A DNA stretch of 64,000 nt from Chaetorhynchus papuensis (GCA_013396525.1 VWYX01000626.1:310001-374000), one strand, 5' to 3'. Positions 35,701 through 50,256 are shown, numbered from the stretch's first letter. Translations and numbers: made by a program. The notes: generated by a model from the sequence alone, not told the origin.

Positions 35701-38700
35701 CAACAGAATGAGCCAGTAATAAATACAATCTTTTGCTCTGCTCTGGTCAGTTTGTCATGAAATCACAAATAATGGTTTCTGTAGACTGTGCTGGGGAGTG
35801 TATCCAAATCACTGGAAGTGGAAACCAGAGTGCACATATTCTTCAGACTTAATGGCCTTGGCTTCATAACTTACAAACCAGCAATGCTTAACAAGTTACA
35901 ACTAACTGCAAAACTATTGGCCAAAAACAGACTAGAGACAGCTCTGCACTCTGCTGCCCCAAACCAAAACTGCCCTTTTTAAAGAAAACACTACATGGAA
36001 GAGTTTGTAGAAAATAATTGTTACACTTCACAGAATCAGTTACACTTTGCTGGCTTGACTTTGACTGTTCACTACATATTTCACCTTCAAACTTTCTTGT
36101 GAATACAATGAATGAGCTCGTAATTAAATTTAGCTGTTTATTACTTCTACATACTTGATTTCAGTACAGTTGCACATTATTTTATACACTGTAATTATAG
36201 GGTACAATTACTCATGCTTTTTTCAAGTGAGCAGTCTCAAGTAAAACTGAGTCCAGTCGGCTGGCAGAAAGCTGGAGACCAGATGTGGAATTAACCTTTT
36301 ATGACACTGCTGGGCTTCCGCTGACAGATAAATAAAGCAAGGAGTTCTCTGGGAATATTTGTGCAGTAGCAGGCTGATGGACACCTAACATCACCATGGT
36401 AAGATGATCTAGAAGAGCAGCAAAAGCCCTGAGAGAGCGGCTGGATGTGGCATAAAGCCCTGGCTGTCGCTCTTACTCCCCTCTCGTCAAAACAGAACTC
36501 CAAAGCATGATTCATGTAATTCTTATCTGCCAAGCTCAAACCTGTCAGCTGTTACTTAATGACACCAATTCACAGTTTTAACAGGGTTTGGACCAAGATA
36601 GCTGAAGAAAGAACTACGGCCATGCTTCAACAGCATCATCTGTGCCCTTTCATCTGCTTTCCAAGGACAAGTAATTCATAAAAAACACTTCTCACAACCT
36701 ATGAGGGGAATCCCACAAGCAGTTGTGTATCTGTAGGTAGCCAGCTCGTCACATAACTGTAACCATCTGAAGTTATTTGGAGGTTCAGCAGCCAGTGGAG
36801 CAGAAACAGAGTTATCCAATTTATTTGATCAGTCACTTACACAGACAGTGATGACTGGAAGCCACAGCTACAGCAAGCAGCACACAATTCCCAGGATGGA
36901 TTACAGCACAAAGCACTTGCAAAACAGCTTTGAATGACAACTCTGTAACTATCACTGTTTGTTTCAAGATAGACCCACGGGAACAGTCTACATTGCTTAA
37001 ATTAGGGCTGATCTAATTAGTCTAATGAACAAAGTTTTTGCCACATTAAAAAAAAGCATCCAGTTTTGTTTTTCCAGGCTAAAACCCTGTGTACTGCTGC
37101 AAAGATGCGCCGTCAACTGAGAAGACAACATTTTTCCTTATAAAATAAAGTCTTCTGGTAAAAAGAAACAGCTTGATCAGTATTTTCTTAGAAATGAACT
37201 GTGGATCATCACTTCAGGGGATGAGGTAAACCCCTGGTGTCTTTGCAAGTAAGCATCTTGCTGTGGGGTGGGTTTCGATTTTTTCACAGATTTTAGCACC
37301 GTTATAAAAACACAGCCCTAAAAAGTATCTTGGCCTAACAACCCAAGACCTGCATGGCCCCAGACAGGATGCACCCTGGTTCTAAAAGATGGACTGCCCT
37401 CAGTTTGGTCCCTTTGGAGGAGACTCTTGGTATATCTACAGCTGCAGTTCCTTTGAGTGAGCAGAACCTCCAGTGCCAAAGGCTTGCACAATTTTTGTTC
37501 CTGTTTTCAATACACAACCGTGTATTCACCTATAACTGCACATCTCTCAAAGCTCACAGGGCTGTTACCCAAGCACCCAGTGAAGGATGGAGCTCCAGGT
37601 ACCACCAGGGCATGTCTGATTCTGGGGTGAGCTGAGGGGTGACACTGCTCCTGGGGACACCCAAAAATGCTACTGTCACTGGGAGATGGTACAAAACCCT
37701 TACCTCGCTCTTCCTGGGGTTCCATAGCAATTATTTTTCCACGTGTTTAACAGTTTTTCAGAGCAGAGAATCACTGCACTACACATGCCAGCACAGGACT
37801 AAGTTGATAAGCAAAAATAATGCCCTTATTGCAATCTCCAGGATTACAACTTTCAGGTAATCTCTTCCCACAGACTGCTGGACAGAACAGAAGGGTATCA
37901 CTTCTCCTTGGACTTCCCAAACTGCTCTTATCAGAAGGACTTTTGGAATGAACCATTTAGTGTCAATAGTGTAGTTTCCTGAACTAAACCAGACTTGTGG
38001 GAGAATCTCTGCACACATTCATGGCTGCTGTTTGGGCTGGCTGGAATGCCTGAGGCAGCACATCTTTTATCGTGGCACTCCAAATGCTCTGGGCCTTTAT
38101 GGAGCAAAAAATCTTCTTACCTGGAACCGATGCCTAGGTAAGGGTGAGGACAACATTTAAATAACAACATGTGTAAGACATACACACACAAATATTCAGG
38201 AGCAAGCAAGTGGATTGTGGCCAGAAAATCCAAAATGTAACTGTGGACACAGCTAATGTGCAAGTAAAATGTGACTGTGTAGAGATATTGCTGGTTGATA
38301 TTGCTGGTTTACTCTGCCTGAGGAGAGGGACTAGTCAAATAAGTAACAGGCAAAGAAAGGCCAAAAATTGCTTCTGCAGCCTTCCTGCAACTGAAAACCA
38401 TAGAGAAAGTAAAAGCTGTGCCAACTGTGCCCCGTGCCAGGCACTAATACCAGGGAGAGCAGATGCCATGGCTAGAGAAAGAGAGGGCATTTAACGCCGG
38501 TGGTCCCTCGGAGCTCAGACACCACACAGTGACACAACTGGGCTTGGCCAGAGAGCCAGCCTGGCCTGCCAAAAGCACTGCACACAGACTGCTCTCTGTT
38601 GCTTGACTTGCACAGTGGCACCAATGATCCCCGAGGCAGCAGGCACTGGGATTTACTACGGAGAACTATAAAATACAAAACCTATCCTCAGAATCCAGAG

Positions 38701-39385
38701 GTGACCAAGGTACCCACCCAGGATGCTCTAAAACTTGTCTCTGGAACACTGCTGCACTGCAGGTTCATGTTTCCTCAGAAACACGCTTCAGAGCAGCCAG
38801 TAACTTTAGCACACAGAAGAAACTGAGATATTTACTTGTATATATCTGATGCAGTAAATACTACCAAGAATAGAAAGTTAAAAATAGTATAAGACTCGCA
38901 GTAGTTAAGAAGAAAGAACCAAAAATCCATCTTTTATGGGTTAATTAGGAGAAAGCAGGAAGATGCAGAAGACTTTTCATTCTTCTGGGAATCTTTTCAT
39001 TAACAGAGAAGCAACCAGACAGGGGTCTCCAGAGAGAATTTTCTCGACCCTCTGATTAAGGAGTTCAACTGGCAGTAGGAAAACTAATACGTTTGTTTCA
39101 TAAGGTCATGAACCATTTCATGATTTCCAGCTGAATTAGTTAGGTGGTCCATTAGGATCCATTTCTAAAAATATAAGCAAAAAATAGCTACAAAAGGCAG
39201 GATTAGTTGAACAAAGATGAAATACGGGGGGGGGAAGATGGCTTATTTTTCATGTTTGTTTGGTGTTTTTTTCCTTTTCGTTTAGGTACTAACATAGAAA
39301 TACGAGAAATTATGTCCATGTTCTGTTAAAGAGCTAAGGTCACAAATAATACTAAAAAAGTTTTGAAAAATCTAGATTAAATCTG

Positions 39386-39428
39386 TATTTAAATTTAAAT
39401 TTATACAATTTAAATTCATACCAATTTA
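39386..39428. repeat. AT-rich repeats of 'atttaaa'
   Basis: Repeated atttaaa/tttaaat motifs, partly self-complementary. Confidence 0.7.
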
Positions 39429-39542
39429 AAACCCTCTGTGTGGAGAGCAGCAATACCGTAGCCCCGTGGGATCAGCAGGGAAGCCTCTCGAGCCCAGACG
39501 TGCCAGCTGGCCCGAGCACTGCGCTCCCTGTGCCCGCTCTGA

Positions 39543-39557
39543 GTGTGTGTGTGTGTG
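39543..39557. repeat. Short (GT)n microsatellite
   Basis: About seven GT units, 160 bp before the assembly gap. Confidence 0.9.
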
Positions 39558-39718
39558 GGCACATCCTTCAGCTGCCCCAGGGAACAGGAGCAGGGCTCTG
39601 CAGGACACCCAGCCTGGTGTGCTCCCCACGTGCCCAAAAGCACGGGCCACAGAACCTTGTCGCTGTTTCTTCTGATTCCGGACTGACCGATGCCTTGAGA
39701 GGCCACCTAAAAACAGAG

Positions 39719-40145
39719 NNNNNNNNNNNNNNNNNNNNNNNNNNNNNNNNNNNNNNNNNNNNNNNNNNNNNNNNNNNNNNNNNNNNNNNNNNNNNNNNNN
39801 NNNNNNNNNNNNNNNNNNNNNNNNNNNNNNNNNNNNNNNNNNNNNNNNNNNNNNNNNNNNNNNNNNNNNNNNNNNNNNNNNNNNNNNNNNNNNNNNNNNN
39901 NNNNNNNNNNNNNNNNNNNNNNNNNNNNNNNNNNNNNNNNNNNNNNNNNNNNNNNNNNNNNNNNNNNNNNNNNNNNNNNNNNNNNNNNNNNNNNNNNNNN
40001 NNNNNNNNNNNNNNNNNNNNNNNNNNNNNNNNNNNNNNNNNNNNNNNNNNNNNNNNNNNNNNNNNNNNNNNNNNNNNNNNNNNNNNNNNNNNNNNNNNNN
40101 NNNNNNNNNNNNNNNNNNNNNNNNNNNNNNNNNNNNNNNNNNNNN
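39719..40145. other. Assembly gap (427 N)
   Basis: An unbroken run of N. The left flank is GC-rich with a GT run at 39543-39557. Open frames reported across the gap would have no meaning. Confidence 1.
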
Positions 40146-41384
40146 GATAAACTTCAACCAGCCTTCTTTCTCTATGTAAGGAAGCCTTGGCAAAGCAAAC
40201 AAGGGAAACATAAAAGTACTGTAGCTAAGATTGGTGCAGAGGCTGTCTCTCACACAAGTCATCTTCTGCACACAGTTTAATTAAGTGGCTTTTGTGTTTT
40301 TCAGGCCCTTGGACAACTCCTACACACAAAAACTAGTGACAGACCAGCAGGAAGTGTCCTCACCCAAATCTGAGCTGGAAACACCATTTGGTATTGTGGC
40401 ACAGACCAGCTGTGTGGCCAGTGTGTGGGCAGCAGGGTGAGGGCTCCTCAGCAGCACCCCAAAAAACACTTAACTCATCTAAGATTAAAGGCAGAGCTAT
40501 TGTCCTTGGAGAAAAGACACAGGCAAGCAATGCTTGAAAACCAGAAACCACTCCTGCAGCATCTATTTTTGGCTGTGTCCTCTTGTAGATTACTCGGAAG
40601 ACGTATTTGATACCATAACACTGTAAGGTAATTGAAAGGACGTGTTTACTTGAAGAATTTGACCTTGTTCATGGACTTTCGTTCCAGTCTGAACAAAGAA
40701 TTTCTCCAGACTATTGAAGAAAAACAGTGGACAAGACTTCCATGACTGATTTCAATGGAGACTGAATCCAAATCACGGTAAATTTAGGAAGATATTCAGG
40801 GTGTTGCTTTTCAAAATTTCACATGCTTACAAAACCTCACTCAATGGAAAAAAATTAAAGGTGGATCAATAGCTAAAATAATCCTATAAAAACAGAACAC
40901 ATATTTCTTTATGGTGAATAGTTTCACCTCAATTTATCCTTCAAATTCCTTCAAGTAAAGTGACTGGCATGTGTTCAACACATGGGTCAGAGCTGGCAGA
41001 AGTACATATGCTGGTGATTTGATAGCTCACCAGATGTTTGTGCAGAACTAGCTCCAGCTATTCCTAAGGGAAGGCACACGAAACCCGTGAGCGCTAATAA
41101 ATCAGAACACCTATTTTTCTCCTGAAATTCCTTCCTTAGAAAATACACACAGGTAAGTTTTCTCCAATCTCACTGACTACAGACATTTTACAGGGCAAGT
41201 CCCCGTCACACCGACAAAGAGCAAAGCAGTGAAACGTACGTGCAGAAAATTGCATAGTCCTTGATCAAAATAAAACCACTGTGACACTGCATTTCAACAC
41301 TGCCACACATACCCAGACACCTTTTCAGATGGGCAGGGTTCACAAGATCATAGAATTTGCTTATATTCAAGAAGTTGCACTACT

Positions 41385-41640
41385 GCAACCTCGTGCTTGC
41401 TTATTCATCCCCTAACTTTGACGTGACATGACTGGCCTGTAGCTCCCTGGGTCTTCCTTTTTTCCTTTTTAAAAATGGGTTTCTCCTTTTCCAGTCAGTG
41501 GGAACCTTACCAGACTGCCAAGATTTCTCTAATACGATGGATAGTGGCTTAGCCACTACATGTGCCAGTTTCTCTCAGGATTGCCATCACAAAAGAGTTC
41601 AAGGGCAGATTTTTGTGGGAATGCATTCGTTTCCTTCTCC
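41385..41640 (-). mobile_element. CR1 LINE internal fragment (reverse transcriptase region), diverged
   Basis: The antisense CR1 ORF2 landmarks are 'tggcctgtagctccctggg', the 'tttaaaaatgggt' run, 'accttaccagactgccaag', 'gatggatagtggcttagcc' and 'gccagtttctctcagga'. Indels break any frame. It does not include the CR1 3' end and is about 1.7 kb from the fragment at 43.3 kb. Confidence 0.7.
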
Positions 41641-43330
41641 TGCTTTCTCACACTGTATTATCAAAGTAATCATTACATTGCTTCCTCCATTGCTTAGGGT
41701 TATTTTGTGAATTACTGAGGATTTTTGGTTAAACACGGGTCATTAGTGACAGGAACTCAACTGCAGAAATATTATACTTGGAATCGAGGGCCAAAGCATC
41801 CATCACATCTGTCACACTGAAGTTTTAATATGCAATTGTTAAAACCTCTCAAATATCTGCAGCTTTTACAGTTCTGTTTAAAAGTTTTGCAATCTTTGAC
41901 TCAACAACTTAATGAAAAACAAAGGTTGCAGATAAATCAGTCTGGTAATGAAAGCAAATTAGCCATCCTGCTCCAGCAGAATTCCAACACGACTGAGTAC
42001 ACTGAGATCGACTGCAGCAATAAAATGTAATGCTCTCCTGAATTCCAGTTCAGAGCTTCCCTTTCCGGGAGCTTTAGAGGAAGTTCAGCAAACAAATATT
42101 CAGCACCAAAACTATGATCTACATAAATAGTACCATAAGCCTTGACAAGCCCCAGCCAAGCCTGGAGTCTCTCTAAGGCTCACGACAGTCCCAGCTTCTC
42201 AACAGCCCATTTTTTTAACATATCAAAGGCAATCAGTTACTTTTAGTCTCTCACTGAGACAAAAAAAGTCAATTCTCGACAGAGAGTTTCACACTATGGT
42301 CACTTGCTCTTTGATCCTATAAACTCAGTTGATTTTAATCGCTGAGTGCTGTCCTAAATTTGAATAATTTATACTATATTAAGAATACTTAATACAGGGA
42401 GCAAACAGATGCTTAACTAGAAGGTAGAGTTTCAGAAGGATTTATCTTCTTAAAATGCTTATCTTCATTTCAAAATCACATGGAATCAATAACAATACAT
42501 AATTTTTTGTACCTTGCTCATTTAGGTATCACATTTCTAGCCTAGACATATATAAAAAGTAAACATTAAGTTTTGAAAAGGTGGTGGTGGTGAAAGAACA
42601 ACTGTGAAATATTCTGACAGGTATTTTGTTGGTTTTGTTTCAGGAGAGATTTCACGATTCTGCTATTTTCATGAGCAAGTAAATTCTCCACTTTTTTTCT
42701 GTCTCTTTAAAATTTAATAGACACCTCCCACCGTTTAAGTTCTACTCTCTGAAGCCCTAGAACTGATTGCTTATTTTAAAAGAGACCCTTTGGCATGAAA
42801 CTTTATCTGTGCAACTCTGCAAATGGGATCAAGCCCTTTAGAAGCACCGAAAGAAACCACAAGAGGAACAACCACCCAACCAAAAAAGAAATTACTGGCA
42901 AGCTGAAAATGAGAGGGTAACAGGTAATGCCTAAGAAATTCTGGGCCCTGAAGAAAAGCACATTTCTGCATTTCAGACCCAGTTCAAAAAATATTTTGAC
43001 ATACATGAGGTTTATCTTAGTTCTGCAGTACTGTTCTTGATCCACAAAATCCCCACAGAACTTCAGTGCTCACTTAAGTTTTCTGCCAAGAAAGCGGATT
43101 TGTAAAAAGGGGCCTTCAACTTTGCAAAATAATTTGAATTCTGCAAAGCCATTTCTGTTTTTCTGACAAATCTCCTGCCTTCTAGTTCCACAAAGGTCAG
43201 TTGGTGGAAGAGTTTGCTCTTTCAAGTCTTTCAGATCAATCTTACATAATGATACCCTTCACAAGATTATGAAACAAAATGTTGACTGGATTAATCTATT
43301 CTGGGAAATGTTATGAACCAGCTCCCTGTA

Positions 43331-43590
43331 ACAGAATAAAATATTTCAGTTAGAAGGGATCTACAATGTCTACATCTAGTCCAGCTGCCTGACCAATTTA
43401 GGGCTTATCAGGTTAAGGGCATCTTAAAACACTGACAGGCCTGGGGACTGAGCACCCTACAGAAAGCCCATTCCAGGGTCTGGCCACCCTCTTTGGTAAA
43501 GAAAGACCTCCTAATGCCCAGCCTAAACCTCACCCGGCACAGCTTTGAAACGATTTTTTGACCAAAAATTCTCACATCTTGTGGAAATAC
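43331..43590 (-). mobile_element. CR1 LINE 3' fragment, diverged
   Basis: The plus strand reads as antisense CR1 of an older subfamily: 'atatttcagttagaaggg', 'ctagtccagctgcctgacc', 'acactgacaggcctgggg', 'cccattccagggtctggcc', 'ggtaaagaaagacctcctaa'. The minus strand retains the reverse transcriptase C-terminal trace VRFRLGIRRSFFTKEGGQTL. It differs from the copy at 10 kb, so it is a different subfamily. Confidence 0.85.
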
Positions 43591-44339
43591 CATGCCCTAC
43601 CACTTTTTTTTACCCCATCCTAATGGAGGGAAGCTCTGTAAGAACCAAGAGTTTCCAGGTTTGAGAGACTGTCAAAGCACCCCTGAAATGGAAACTCCCT
43701 GATGCTGAAAAGCCTGCACTGTAATTCAGTGAGGCACAGCTAGAGACAGCACACCAAACAGTAACTCAGCAAACACACCAGAGCCAGAGACACAAACGAT
43801 CAAAATAAAAGTGGCATCACATGAAGGGGTTTCCCAATTTAGAGGATACGACCTTGTGGACTGGTTTTCAATCTCTTCTTCAGAGACAAGGTGTTGGAGA
43901 TTTGTCACTTGGGGAATTTCAACATCATGAAGGGAGCAGAGCACTCAGCAAAGGAGAACTTCATAGGAGCCCTTAATCTGACTGTGAACAGGACAGAACA
44001 AATCAGTATTTACGAGCCTTATGAAATTTGAAGTTGTTTAATATACTTTAGGCAATGCTGGTTCTTAAAGCAGGCTCAGGAACATTACAAATTTCTCCAC
44101 AATACCTGAGCGTTTGTTTCCCAATCCTGATCACACCATGCAGACAGACAGAGTACAAAAGCCAAGCAGTCTGTCCCACTAGCCACGACAAACATCCATC
44201 TCTGTCTTCCTAGGCCTGGTATTACAGTGAGCCCTTGAGGGATGCAAAAATGTACACCCACTGCTCCTCAAAATGTGACATTTGATTTCACTGAAAGCTG
44301 CTTAAATATCACAGAAATACCCAGGGACTATTCAGAAAT

Positions 44340-44900
44340 TATTTCTGGATCTGGTGGTTAAGTGGGCTGCGATGGCACGGACTTTTGGGACACGAAGCAG
44401 TGGTCATGAAAGAACTGCCATACAGGAAGAAACAGAGATGGATGCAGTCCCAGAGAGCTGGGATAGCTCCCCTCAGCTGCCTCACAAAGCTGATTGAAGC
44501 CCTGCAGTTGACAGCTCCAGGGTATAGGGCAATGTGCCCAGGGGACCTGCCCAATCTCCCACAGTCCTTCCTGTCTTTAATATACCACAAGAATTTCTTC
44601 TTGTTTGTTTTTAAGTCTTTTACTCTTTGCTCTTCAAATTCCATTTCAAGCTCTTCAGTTTCCTTCTCACAGTGCCCCCTTTGGTCTGTGCCCCTGTATT
44701 CAGGATTCACCAGTGTTGGATTTCCAGTTTCTGACAGCTATTTCTTTTGCTCAAATAACCTCCTGAACTCTGTGTTTAAGCATATGGATTCATTTGCCTT
44801 TCTGCTCCTTTTCTCAAAGGGCGCTGTTCCTATTTGCAGTGACAGGCTGTGGGGTGCTGCAGTAGCTACTATGCCTAAACTAAGATTTTAATTTCTATAC
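44340..44900 (-). mobile_element. Possible CR1-like LINE internal remnant
   Basis: The minus strand carries an open stretch with EELEMEFEEQRVKDLKTN followed by KKKFLWYIKDRK, which resembles the part of CR1 ORF2 between endonuclease and reverse transcriptase (…DNKKGFYKYI…). In antisense order it lies where the 5' part of the element ending at 43331 would be expected, so both could be one broken copy. The match is weak, and I cannot exclude unique sequence. Confidence 0.35.
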
Positions 44901-47900
44901 TTAATCACAGCCATATATTTAAACAGTGTTCACATTGTTCTAGTAATCAAGAGGGGACCCCAAGAATGTTGGTCATTATGTTTTCCAGTCTCTGTATAAT
45001 CTATGTTGAACTTCAGCTGTAAAACTCTGTGAGTATGAGACGACCTGCACGTTTAAATGCAAGCCTCCATAAACCAGACCTAGTCTTCAGCTAACTGAAG
45101 CAATAAAGGCAGCAAGAAATATTGGGATCTCAATCAAATATAGCAGTGGCATCCACAAAGTCTGTCCATATCACATGGATAAGCAGTGGGTTGTTTTAGC
45201 TACATGTATTTGTGCAAAAGTTCAAACAGCAGAAGTCTTAAGGTGCCCCAGGCTCTGAAAACCACAGCATCTCTGGAAATACTGCTTATTAACACTTCTG
45301 GGCAAGGTTTGCCATCAGGATCTTAGAAGTTTGCATGTAAGTGACAAACACAACTTTAAACACTTTCCATTTCCTGAGATGCTGGCAGACATCTCAGCCC
45401 AGAGTTCCTAAGCATCTGGGACCTGCTTTCCATTTCAACTAACCTGACAACACAAAGTTAAAAATTAATTAGAGGCTGATTTCCTTGCTACAAAAATCAC
45501 CCCATTCCTTTCAGCAGGGCAGCTCTGAGAGGAAAGTCCCTCTCTGACAAAGAGTATTGAAATTTGTCCCCCCATCACTGCATGGTTGGTTTCAGGGGTC
45601 TCCCTCAATCAATCACTTCATCCACAGATTAATGACAAAAGTAAATTGCAATATATCATCCCTCTCACGTCTTCAGTATCCTCCATGGATTTCCCTCCTT
45701 CAGCCTCTATGAATTAATCCCGTCCACTTCTCCAGACCATCCATCATGCTCTTTCCCACTCTGATTCCCTATCTCCTTACACCACAGACTGTCTTTCATC
45801 TCTGTTGCAGTCAAATTTTGGAACAGCTTTCTTAACTCTGCTAATCCCTATCTCCAGATGATTCTTCCTACAGCCAGATGACCTCCACAAGTCTTTTCCT
45901 AACAGCATTTTGTCATTTCACATTCCTTTGTGTTCAGCTACTGAACAACACAGAAGTTACACATACAATAAAAAGCAGGAAATTCATACTGCTTACCCAA
46001 CTGAGCTGTACAGTTGCAAATAGGCTGAAATGCACTTATTGGGGATTAAACCTTTTATATGAAACTTATAAATAAAAAGGTAATTTACCATGCTATCTTT
46101 TAAATGCACATTTGCTTTAGAAAGCACTTTGGAATACATTGATCAGCACATAAAATAACTATATCATGCAAAAGGATTGAAATAAAGATCGTCAAGGCAC
46201 AAGCAAACAGTAAAATTTCATTTATATCAACATTATATTTTTTTTACCGTCAATGAACAATATTTAATAGATCTTCTGCAATCTTACTGAACAAAGACAA
46301 AAGTACTGGTTCTTGCTAAAAATCTTAAAGACGTACTGCCTATTTCAGTCCCACCTATGTAGTAAAATGTAGGAGGGAAGGGTGGCACAGTTACAGTGAA
46401 GACAAAGACATAAAACCATGAAATCCTGTCCATTTTACAGCTACCTCCGAAAAAAAAAAATATTTTTCTACAACTTAGTGTTGCACATAAAAAACAAATA
46501 CAGCTGCCTGCTAAACAGAAGCATGACAGAGCTCTACAGCAAGTGATAAAGACTTCCCACGTTGTACCAGAGAGAGGAAGGAGCTGCTATTCAAAGACTG
46601 TCACACCTATCAACAAACACAAAAATGTCCTGTACAGCCTGGCTCACATGGAACAGTGCCAGGCAAGCCCTGGGCAGGCCAGGAGGGGAGGCTGGGGTTT
46701 GCCAGAGAGAAAGAGCTGCTGGCCAGGGACACTTCTGCAAGCACAGAACAACAGCAGCACCCTGAGCTGCCCCAACGCCCGAGCATCTCACAGCTGCACG
46801 TGCTGGCTGAGGCACCTCCAACACCGAGGAGAAACTCCTCAGGAACGTGTCAGAAACTCTGGAGTGGACGTGCCAACAAAAGTCACTCAAAGCTGCACGC
46901 GCTTAGGTGGCTTAGAGAAAACAACTGCAGGTAATTCTGCAGTTTTTAAGGAATTATTAGATTATTTGTACTCTGGGGAGTTTACACACGAGGAAAGTCT
47001 TACTCAGCAATACAAATGACTACTCTGGGTTTATCCAGCCATCAGCCTACATATTTTACACACTGCACAGTATAATAGTTAATCATAACTATTTACAAAT
47101 TATAAGCATTTTCAGGAAGATCAAGGACATTTAACTGTGAATGTACCAGTGACATGGGGAAGCACGGCGTCCAAGACAGCGTGGTAAAAGCTGCCTTTCT
47201 TCCTGTGTGTCTTTCTAGCTGCTTCCCACCAGGAGATTGTCTCCCTTCTGTCAGGAGCCACTTTGCAGAGAGGCATTCCTGGAGTACCAGCCTAAACCTT
47301 TCCCGTCAGGTCAGTGGGTAACATTCTCTCCTTTTCCTGAGGACAGACCAGCTGATGAATACAGATTTCTGTATTAAAAAAAAAGAACACAAACCACCAC
47401 CAACAGAAAACCCACCACACCATCCCACACACCAGTAAAAGAACCAAGTCTCAACTTTTTGGAAGCATCCAGTTCAGAGACCACTGAAATCAGAGGCTGG
47501 AGTATCACTCCTCCAGACGTCTCCTCCTCCTCTTTTAAGACTGAATTTAAGAGTTACAGATTTGTCCAAATTTTTTTTCCCCCACATCCCTTAGATTTAG
47601 CAGGCTTTCCTTGAGCTGCTGAGAAGCACTGATGTACTGCAGCTCCCAGCTCCACACACGTGCCTCGAGCTGTATCCCTGTGCTATGTGTAATAACCCAG
47701 GGAAAACTGCGTTAGTGCTGCTCTGCTGAGCACAAGGGCTAAATCTACCAAAAAGCATCAGACATTTCTAAAGTCACTGCTGTGCAGCTGGCCTAGACAT
47801 CTGTAATAAATGACATTTCCCGAAATATTCAAGACACCAGCAAAAGGACATTTGTTCCCAAACACAGGAATACAGCGGTGTTAGCTTGAAGTTCAGCCCC

Positions 47901-50183
47901 AGGGTTTGAACATTATCATCATTCTCAGGAACTGATAAGAAAGTATAACTGGCTTTGGGGGTAAAATATGGTAATGCCTTAAAAAATTATTTTTTTCTTC
48001 TTTTTGAAGCATTCCTTAACATCTTCATTCAAAACCCACAAAACTAAACTCATCTTCTGATGATAAACTGATACACCAACCATTTTTTCCTGCTTTCCTG
48101 AAAAAAGGTTTTTTTCAAGAATACAGAAACAGTAGCAAAATATGAACCATTAAATAGAAAACACTCTAAAAAGAAAAAGAGAAGCAAGCATCAGCATGGA
48201 ATAAGCTATCATCTAAAATCAACTTATTATAACTGCTTGTCTCTTCAGAGAGCATAATCTTACACAGGAATAAGGTCACAGATCCTTTCACATTACCCAG
48301 AGCCAAGCAAGTGTACCAAAAGCAGCAGATACCTAAGGGAGCATTCCCAGAGATTCCCTGCAGCATGGCCACATCTGCACTTGATTGACTGGAAATCTGA
48401 CTCCAATACCCCATAAGGAAAGATGTTTTTTGAGGGCAAGTGTGAAATTCTGATCTGGCCACAGTGAATACAAGGGAGTGTTTTATGAGGTGTTTTTCTG
48501 TTATCTGTGCTGGCAGAAAGCAAAGCCTGCAGAGCTGTTCCCACAGCACAGCCCTAGCACAGATTTACCTACACATCTCCATTATCTTTCTCTATTTCCT
48601 TTGATACACAAGTCATACCTTGAGGTCACAGCAGGGTTTGAATTTGTTCAAAACTGGGGTAAAATGCATCTTTTCCATCTCTCAGCTCAGGTCTCCCTCT
48701 GCTATGTAGCAAAATCCCTGATATTCAATGCTGCTTGTCCTATGCACAAAGTTAACGAACAACTTTTGAGTTCACAATGTTTGCTTACTATAAACACCTA
48801 TATTATACAATACCAAAGTGTAACATAAAAAAAACAGTCTTTATCAAGCAATTAAGAAATTAAGCCATTAAGAATCGCTTAATAAATTAAGCAATCTTAA
48901 TTTATTTGTAGTTAGCCTTACTGAGCCCAAAGGAACATGCACACAACTGAATGTGTTTGTGAGTACCACCACAATTTGGACTGAACAGCACAAACTTAAG
49001 ATATAAAACCTGAGGTCAAATTCTCTTTAAATGCTTCCAAAAATTCTGTAATTCAACAGAAATATGCTACTGTATAGATATGTAACTGTACTCTGAGGAT
49101 TCCTGTATTTTTTCTGCAGCCTTATTCCCCTACCACCAGCTTCCTGACAGGTGGGATATTTTTCTACTGACAGGCTAGCAATTAACCTGCTGCCACAAAA
49201 GAATAACAGAGTAAAACAAAATGTGAAAAATGAAAGATTCATCATAGGTATCAGGGAGAAATCTAGAAACAGCATTGCTTCAATTAAGGCTCTTTTCCCT
49301 ATGGTCATATAGTTTCTCCTGTACAAATCCACTGTTGCTCAGTTATTACTTCAATCTCAGGATTTAATTTCCTCCTCAGCACTTGAGCTGCAAGTAAGAA
49401 AGAAAGCAGAGAATGAAAAATTGAAATCAAAGTCACTACACAGATCTAGTACTTCACCTTAGTTGATAAACCAGGAGCAGCAAAAGGTTCAGCTCCTTTC
49501 TCCCCAGTCCCAAGTGAAACTGAACCAGCTCTGAAATCCCAGTTACTTTTTTTTCTCCTCAGAAAACTGTGTGGTTGGTGTTGGCTTTTGTTTGGTTATT
49601 TTAATTTCTCACTAACATATCTGCCTCCTCAATGACAAATTCAACAGAAGTTATTTTGGCTTTGCAAACGCTTGTGTTCATAAACATCTTACGCAGAAAA
49701 CAACACTTTCACATGCTGATTCAAATGCCACTGTTCATTGAAAAATATTTTGACAAAAAAACCTTAAGGCAATTTATCACTTCTCTTACACTTTCCTGCT
49801 TCTGGAAATGACTCCCTTCCACAGGAGCCTGCCATCCAAGCAGCACAAACACTTTCCAGACACCAGACACAGGGCAGTATCGCCTGCTGTGCCGTGGTAC
49901 CAGCGAGGAACAGCTGCCTGGATGCACTGAGTGGATCCAGCCCTGGATCCAGTCCCGTGTGGCTGAGCTGCCTGAGCTGGGGAACCTCCAGAGCAGCTGC
50001 TCCAAGCCTCTCTCAAGCATTCATCCCAAGGACCAAGCCCAAGGCCCCAGGCAGGATGGTGCACGCTGGCTGTGGAGTGTTTGCTTTCACCTCACCTACC
50101 TCTAACCATTACACTCCACAAACTGTACCTACACAGAAGAATCATCTAAGACATTCTCAATGAGCATCTCTCTGCACAAATTT

Positions 50184-50256
50184 AAAAAAAAAAAAAACCA
50201 CACACACACAAAAAAAAAAAAAAAACACCAAAAAAACCAAAAAACCCAAAACAACC
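50184..50256. repeat. A/C low-complexity tract
   Basis: Two A-runs of about 14-15 bases flank a short CA run, followed by degenerate A/C sequence. It has the form of a decaying A-rich/CA microsatellite. Confidence 0.95.

Noticed and set aside
39426..40271. Long open frames across the N run
   Set aside because: They exist only because N was translated as X.
46543..47019. A 158-codon plus-strand frame as a gene
   Set aside because: Its translation has no family motif and a composition typical of chance frames; overlapping frames on both strands are equally open.
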